A stretch of 10,365 bases of DNA from JASFTV01 sp050050615 (lineage in GTDB: Bacteria > Desulfobacterota > DSM-4660 > Desulfatiglandales > HGW-15): positions 1-10,365 of the forward strand of contig JASFTV010000104.1 in the NCBI GenBank assembly GCA_050050615.1. The letters run 5' to 3'. Shown here one piece after another: positions 7,335-10,365 of the stretch. Position 1 is the stretch's first letter. Each line of letters opens with the position of its first letter. Under the pieces are notes generated by a model. That model was not told the origin of the DNA and made no database searches. It saw only the letters and a program-made list of their open reading frames with translations. The position numbers were made by a program, and so were the translations under genes.

Positions 7335-7379
7335 CACCCTGTTTTTGGAGGTAACAGACCATTTTCGGGAGGGATCATG

Positions 7380-8705
7380 ATGAAACATCCTGAGATCAGA
7401 ACAGCCCTTCCAGGGCCTCAGGCGTCCAAGCTGATCAACATTGATAACACCTATGTTTCTCCCTCATATACCAGGATCTATCCCCTGGTTGTGAAAAGGG
7501 CCGAGGGTGTTTGGATTCACGATGTGGACGACAACCTGTTTTTGGATTTTACATCAGGCATTGCCGTCTGTGCGACAGGGCATTGCCATCCCAGGGTGGT
7601 TCAAGCGATCAAGTACCAGGCCGAACGATTGTTGCACATGTCGGGGACCGACTTCTATTACGAACCCCAGATTGCGTTGGCAGAGAAACTGGCCTCCTTA
7701 GCTCCTGGGGACGGCATCAAAAGAGTCTATTTTGGGAATTCAGGAGCAGAGGCTGTCGAAGCCGCTTTCAAATTGGCGCGCTATCACACGCGGGGCGAGT
7801 TGAACATCGCCTTTTTTGGCGCCTTTCACGGTCGCACCATGGGAGCCCTCTCTTTGACAGCCAGCAAAATGATCCAAAAAAAACACTATTATCCCTTTGT
7901 GCCGGGAATTACCCATATTCCCTACGCCTACTGCTACCGGTGCCCTTACAACCTTTCCTATCCGGGGTGTGAATTGGAGTGTGTACGGTGGGTCGAGGAA
8001 AACCTTTTTCGAACAACAATGCCGCCGGAAGAGGTGGCGGCCATCTTTGTGGAGCCTATCCAAGGGGAGGGCGGTTACATCGTCCCGCCGCCTGAGTTCC
8101 ACAGGGAACTCAATAGGATCGCAAAGAAGTACAACATCCTCTACGTGGCGGACGAGGTCCAATCGGGTATGGGCCGGACCGGCAAAATGTTTGCGATGGA
8201 GCATTTCGGCGTTTCACCGGATATCATCGCCATGGCCAAGGGCATTGCCTCAGGAATGCCCCTTGGGGCGATGATCGCCCGAGCAGATATCATGGACTGG
8301 GAGGCCGGTTCTCATGCGTCAACCTTTGGCGGCAATCCGGTCTCTTGTCAGGCCGCCCTGACCACCATCCAATTATTGGAAGAAGGGCTCATGGCAAATG
8401 CGGAACGCCAGGGCAATCGCATGTTGGAAAAACTCCGGGAGATGCAAAAGGGCTACGAATGCATCGGCGATGTCCGAGGCAAGGGGTTGATGGTAGGCGT
8501 GGAACTGGTCAAGGACCGTAAGACCAAAGAACGGGCGGCCGACTGGCGCAACATTCTTATCACAAGAGCATTTGAAAAAGGCTTGCTGCTCCTGGGGTGC
8601 GGTGAAAACACCATCCGTTTCTGCCCGGCCCTGACAGTGACGGAAGACGAGGTTGATGTCTGCCTCTCCATATTTGAGGAATCCATTCGCAAAGTCGCCG
8701 GATGA
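7380..8705 (+). CDS. Class III PLP-dependent aminotransferase (4-aminobutyrate / ornithine-like)
   Basis: Fold-type I transaminase of the acetylornithine/4-aminobutyrate family, moving an omega-amino group to a 2-oxo acid; cytoplasmic. From the ATG at 7380 it has 441 residues, typical for the family. Landmarks: LDFTSGIAVCATGHCHP (55-71), GNSGAEAVEAA (119-129) for PLP phosphate, AFHGRTMG (148-155), VADEVQSGMGRTG (256-268) with the cofactor Asp258, the Schiff-base Lys287 in AMAKGIASG, and STFGGNP (314-320). A cysteine quartet, C185-x2-C-x8-C-x3-C201 (YCYRCPY region), resembles an insert I associate with archaeal GABA aminotransferase/amino-acid racemase relatives. The start at 7380 is preferred: GGAGG (7368-7372) is 7 bases away, versus 4 for the adjacent ATG at 7377. 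A TTG at 7311 would lie upstream of the predicted sigma54 start site. It overlaps or abuts the next aminotransferase. Substrate is not determinable; a racemase or lysine-6-aminotransferase role is possible. Confidence 0.92.
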   Translation: MKHPEIRTALPGPQASKLINIDNTYVSPSYTRIYPLVVKRAEGVWIHDVDDNLFLDFTSGIAVCATGHCHPRVVQAIKYQAERLLHMSGTDFYYEPQIALAEKLASLAPGDGIKRVYFGNSGAEAVEAAFKLARYHTRGELNIAFFGAFHGRTMGALSLTASKMIQKKHYYPFVPGITHIPYAYCYRCPYNLSYPGCELECVRWVEENLFRTTMPPEEVAAIFVEPIQGEGGYIVPPPEFHRELNRIAKKYNILYVADEVQSGMGRTGKMFAMEHFGVSPDIIAMAKGIASGMPLGAMIARADIMDWEAGSHASTFGGNPVSCQAALTTIQLLEEGLMANAERQGNRMLEKLREMQKGYECIGDVRGKGLMVGVELVKDRKTKERAADWRNILITRAFEKGLLLLGCGENTIRFCPALTVTEDEVDVCLSIFEESIRKVAG

Positions 8706-8719
8706 CCAGGGAGAAAAGA

Positions 8720-9877
8720 ATGGCGGATTTTGAAACGATTGATGAAACATTTGTACGCAGACGGGCTGCTTTGAAATGGGCGCCTTGGGGACAGGATGTG
8801 ATCTCCCTTTCCGTGGCCGATCTCGACTTCCCGGCCCCTCAGGAGATCAAAGAGGGCGTCATCAATGCGGTCAATGAAGATCGAACACCTTACGGCGCAT
8901 ACGGGGGCGACCCTGACGTGCTGGAAGTGGTCTGCGAGAAACTCCGTCGCATCAACCGGATCCCTGCAACACCCGATGATGTGCACATGATTCCAGGGAC
9001 CATGTTCGCCATCTTCCTGGCGTGCTACTACGCTTTGAAACCCGGTGATGAGGCTGTCATCTGTCCTGCCCCGGTCTACCCCCCCTTTATGGAAGACATT
9101 GAAAACGTTCAAGGGGTGACGGTCTACAACCCTTTGGACTTTGACAACGATCTCCGGTTGGATCTGGATGACCTCAAACGCCGAATTACTCCCCGCACCA
9201 GGTTGCTGATGGTTTCAAACCCCCACAACCCCACGGGAAGGGTCTTCACCCGGCAAGAACTGGAGGGCATCGCCAAGATTGCAGAGGAACATGATCTTCT
9301 CATCTTTTCAGATGAGCTCTACGAGGACATGATCTTCGAAGGGGAACATATCAGTCTGGCATCCCTGAGCGAGGATCTTTTGAAAAGAACCCTAACCGTT
9401 TTTGGTTTCAGCAAGGCCTTTGGTATTCCAGGATTTCGAATCGCCTATATCGTCTGTCGCGGAAAGCACATGCAGCACCTTAAGAAAAGGCTCCACGGCA
9501 TGATCGTTCATGCAGACACCCTTGCTCAGGCAGCAGCCAAGGCCGCCCTCACCAGTGGCAGCACCTGGCTCAACACACTCATGGATCATCTGAAAAAGAT
9601 GCGGGATTACGGTGTGGCGCGGCTCACGGCGATTCCGGGGGTCAGTTGTCCCGCCCCTCAAGCAACCCCCTTTCTTTTTCCAGACGTCGCTGCCTTTGGG
9701 ATGACGAGCCAGCAGATGACCGAGCATCTCAGGGATGAGGGGAAGGTTATTGTGGTGAACGGGGCCGAATTCGGCCCGCCCGGGGAGGGCCATATCCGGA
9801 TAAACGTGGGTACAGCGTACTCTGTGCTCAAGGAAGCGATGGACCGCATCGAAAATGCCCTCGTGGAATTAAGATAA
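8720..9877 (+). CDS. Class I/II PLP-dependent aminotransferase
   Basis: Aspartate-aminotransferase-fold enzyme (fold type I) with 385 residues from the ATG at 8720. Landmarks: VADLDFPAP (32-40), YGAYGG (58-63), PGTMFAIFLACYYAL (92-106), the cofactor-binding SNPHNPTGRVF (166-176), FSDELYEDM (196-204), the PLP lysine K232 in FGFSKAFGIPGFRIAY, and the C-terminal Arg360 in GHIRINVGT that usually binds the substrate carboxylate. The SVADLDFPAP start has a flavour of the PatB/MalY (C-S lyase) group, but the rest reads as a general amino-acid transaminase; substrate unknown. I prefer 8720 to the ATG at 8702 because AGGGAG (8708-8713) stands 6 bases before it, whereas 8702 has no clear ribosome site. 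The 8702 start would give an ATGA overlap with the upstream aminotransferase; either way the pair form one operon and probably share the sigma54-like promoter. Confidence 0.92.
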   Translation: MADFETIDETFVRRRAALKWAPWGQDVISLSVADLDFPAPQEIKEGVINAVNEDRTPYGAYGGDPDVLEVVCEKLRRINRIPATPDDVHMIPGTMFAIFLACYYALKPGDEAVICPAPVYPPFMEDIENVQGVTVYNPLDFDNDLRLDLDDLKRRITPRTRLLMVSNPHNPTGRVFTRQELEGIAKIAEEHDLLIFSDELYEDMIFEGEHISLASLSEDLLKRTLTVFGFSKAFGIPGFRIAYIVCRGKHMQHLKKRLHGMIVHADTLAQAAAKAALTSGSTWLNTLMDHLKKMRDYGVARLTAIPGVSCPAPQATPFLFPDVAAFGMTSQQMTEHLRDEGKVIVVNGAEFGPPGEGHIRINVGTAYSVLKEAMDRIENALVELR

Positions 9878-10365
9878 TGCTTGCCGCCGACAAAGGAAGC
9901 CTGCTACGCTGTTCTCGGGAAACCCATCTTGGTAACCCATTTGTCTTCGATCATACGAGTTCCGGCTGTGGAATCCCGGAGATTCTCTCCTCCCTTTCGT
10001 AAAGCTGACGATATCCCACATTTTCTGCTGGACACAGGGGGTAACAGAGGTCGGTGAGCCGATTCGGTGGGGACAGGAAGGCTTTTCTTTCGTTCCAAGG
10101 CTCCCGGGCTGGTCTTTTCTGATGACTTATCCACGGGGGAGTTTTGCCCTCTCCGAGGCGTAGGCTCTCCGAGCCGGAGGCCCTCCGCATTCCCCTCGAC
10201 AAGCTCGGGGCTGCGGTTTCCCCCATGGATAAGTCATGAAAAGACGGCACCCTCCCACCAGTCACTTCAGAAAAGCCTTCCTGTCCTCCAGCTGCACAGT
10301 TAGGGATTGCTAAACGGCATGTACTCCCTGTGTCCACGAGCCGACATATGGGTAAAGCTCAGTTC
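9878..10365. other. Non-coding terminal region, 488 bases, no supported gene
   Basis: Open frames exist on both strands (for example 10337-9951 and 10134-9904 on the minus strand), but they run through the nested inverted repeats, have no convincing ribosome sites and match no family I recognise. No T-tracted terminator is visible after the aminotransferase stop. A small hairpin GAATC-CCGGA-GATTC lies at 9971-9985. The main content is the nested palindrome at 10029-10336. Confidence 0.7.
10029..10336. repeat. ~308-bp nested inverted-repeat element (MITE-like or structured RNA)
   Basis: Three inverted-repeat pairs are nested in order. Outer: TGGACACAGGGGGTA (10029-10043) against the reverse complement of 10322-10336, 14 of 15 matching. 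Middle: GGACAGGAAGGCTTTTCT (10071-10088) against 10269-10286, 18 of 18. Inner: 10112-10140 against 10219-10245, sharing GTCTTTTC and ATGACTTATCCA plus a GGGGGA run, with a 2-base bulge and one mismatch. The centre (10141-10218) holds a direct repeat of CTCTCCGAG (10149-10157, 10165-10173), a GGCTC-TCC-GAGCC hairpin (10163-10175) and CCGCA...TGCGG arms around CCCC/GGGG. No transposase and no obvious target-site duplication flank it. Either strand could fold into one long interrupted hairpin. Confidence 0.75.

Larger units (their letters stand above)
6838..7376. other. 539-base non-coding spacer between ino1 and the aminotransferase operon
   Basis: No supported gene in either strand; the short open frames here lack ribosome sites and protein-like composition. 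The first ~100 bases show nothing beyond A/T-rich DNA with an isolated TATAAT (6935-6940) lacking a placed -35. The rest holds the composite palindromic repeat (6941-7097), the TTGCAA inverted motifs (7189-7245) and the sigma54-like promoter (7317-7334), listed separately. Confidence 0.8.

Noticed and set aside
10029..10336. Group II intron or its domain V
   Set aside because: I looked for a domain V-type hairpin and a 5' GUGYG boundary on both strands and found neither; no reverse transcriptase frame is present.
9904..10337. Two overlapping minus-strand open frames (76 and 128 codons) and a 78-codon plus-strand frame
   Set aside because: They run through the nested inverted repeats, lack good ribosome sites and recognisable domains, and their length can come from GC-rich DNA without stops. 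A degraded gene is possible but unsupported.

Overview
The window looks like chromosomal DNA from a mid-GC, Gram-negative-type anaerobe. A deltaproteobacterial (Desulfobacterota-like) host is my best guess, inferred from the protein flavours and the style of the intergenic palindromic repeats; no rRNA or marker gene is present to prove it. All recognisable genes lie on the + strand. There are no tRNAs, rRNAs, CRISPR arrays or transposase genes.

Region 1 (1-5446) is a storage-glucan block with a second-messenger gene inside it. It runs: the 3' part of malQ (4-alpha-glucanotransferase, cut by the window edge); a truncated PfkB-family sugar-phosphate kinase overlapping it by an ATGA junction; a c-di-AMP synthase gene whose product carries the DAC catalytic domain and, after an additional transmembrane helix, a YbbR-like domain; and a DUF3417-type alpha-glucan phosphorylase (glgP). 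MalQ and GlgP together would disproportionate and phosphorolyse alpha-1,4-glucans to glucose-1-phosphate. The cyclase has its own extended -10 promoter, lying just past the broken kinase, and sits 9 bases ahead of glgP.

Region 2 (5447-6837) starts with a spacer holding a 69-base C-rich/G-rich hairpin and a sigma70-like promoter with an inverted repeat around its -10 box. It then encodes a bacterial/archaeal-type myo-inositol-1-phosphate synthase, which makes inositol phosphate from glucose-6-phosphate, a plausible downstream use of glucan-derived sugar phosphate.

Region 3 (6838-9877) starts with a 539-base non-coding spacer. It contains a 157-bp composite palindromic repeat, then a set of TTGCAA-type inverted motifs and a sigma54-like -24/-12 sequence just upstream of a two-gene operon of PLP enzymes: a class III aminotransferase (4-aminobutyrate/ornithine-like, with a cysteine quartet) and a class I/II aminotransferase.

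Region 4 (9878-10365) has no convincing gene. It holds the most striking unexplained structure: three pairs of inverted repeats nested in order over about 308 bp, with small hairpins in the centre. This could be a MITE-like element, a structured RNA or a dispersed palindromic repeat.

The protein-coding part is largely recognisable metabolism. The unusual material is the cyclase-YbbR fusion, the broken kinase junction, the regulatory architecture and the nested palindrome.
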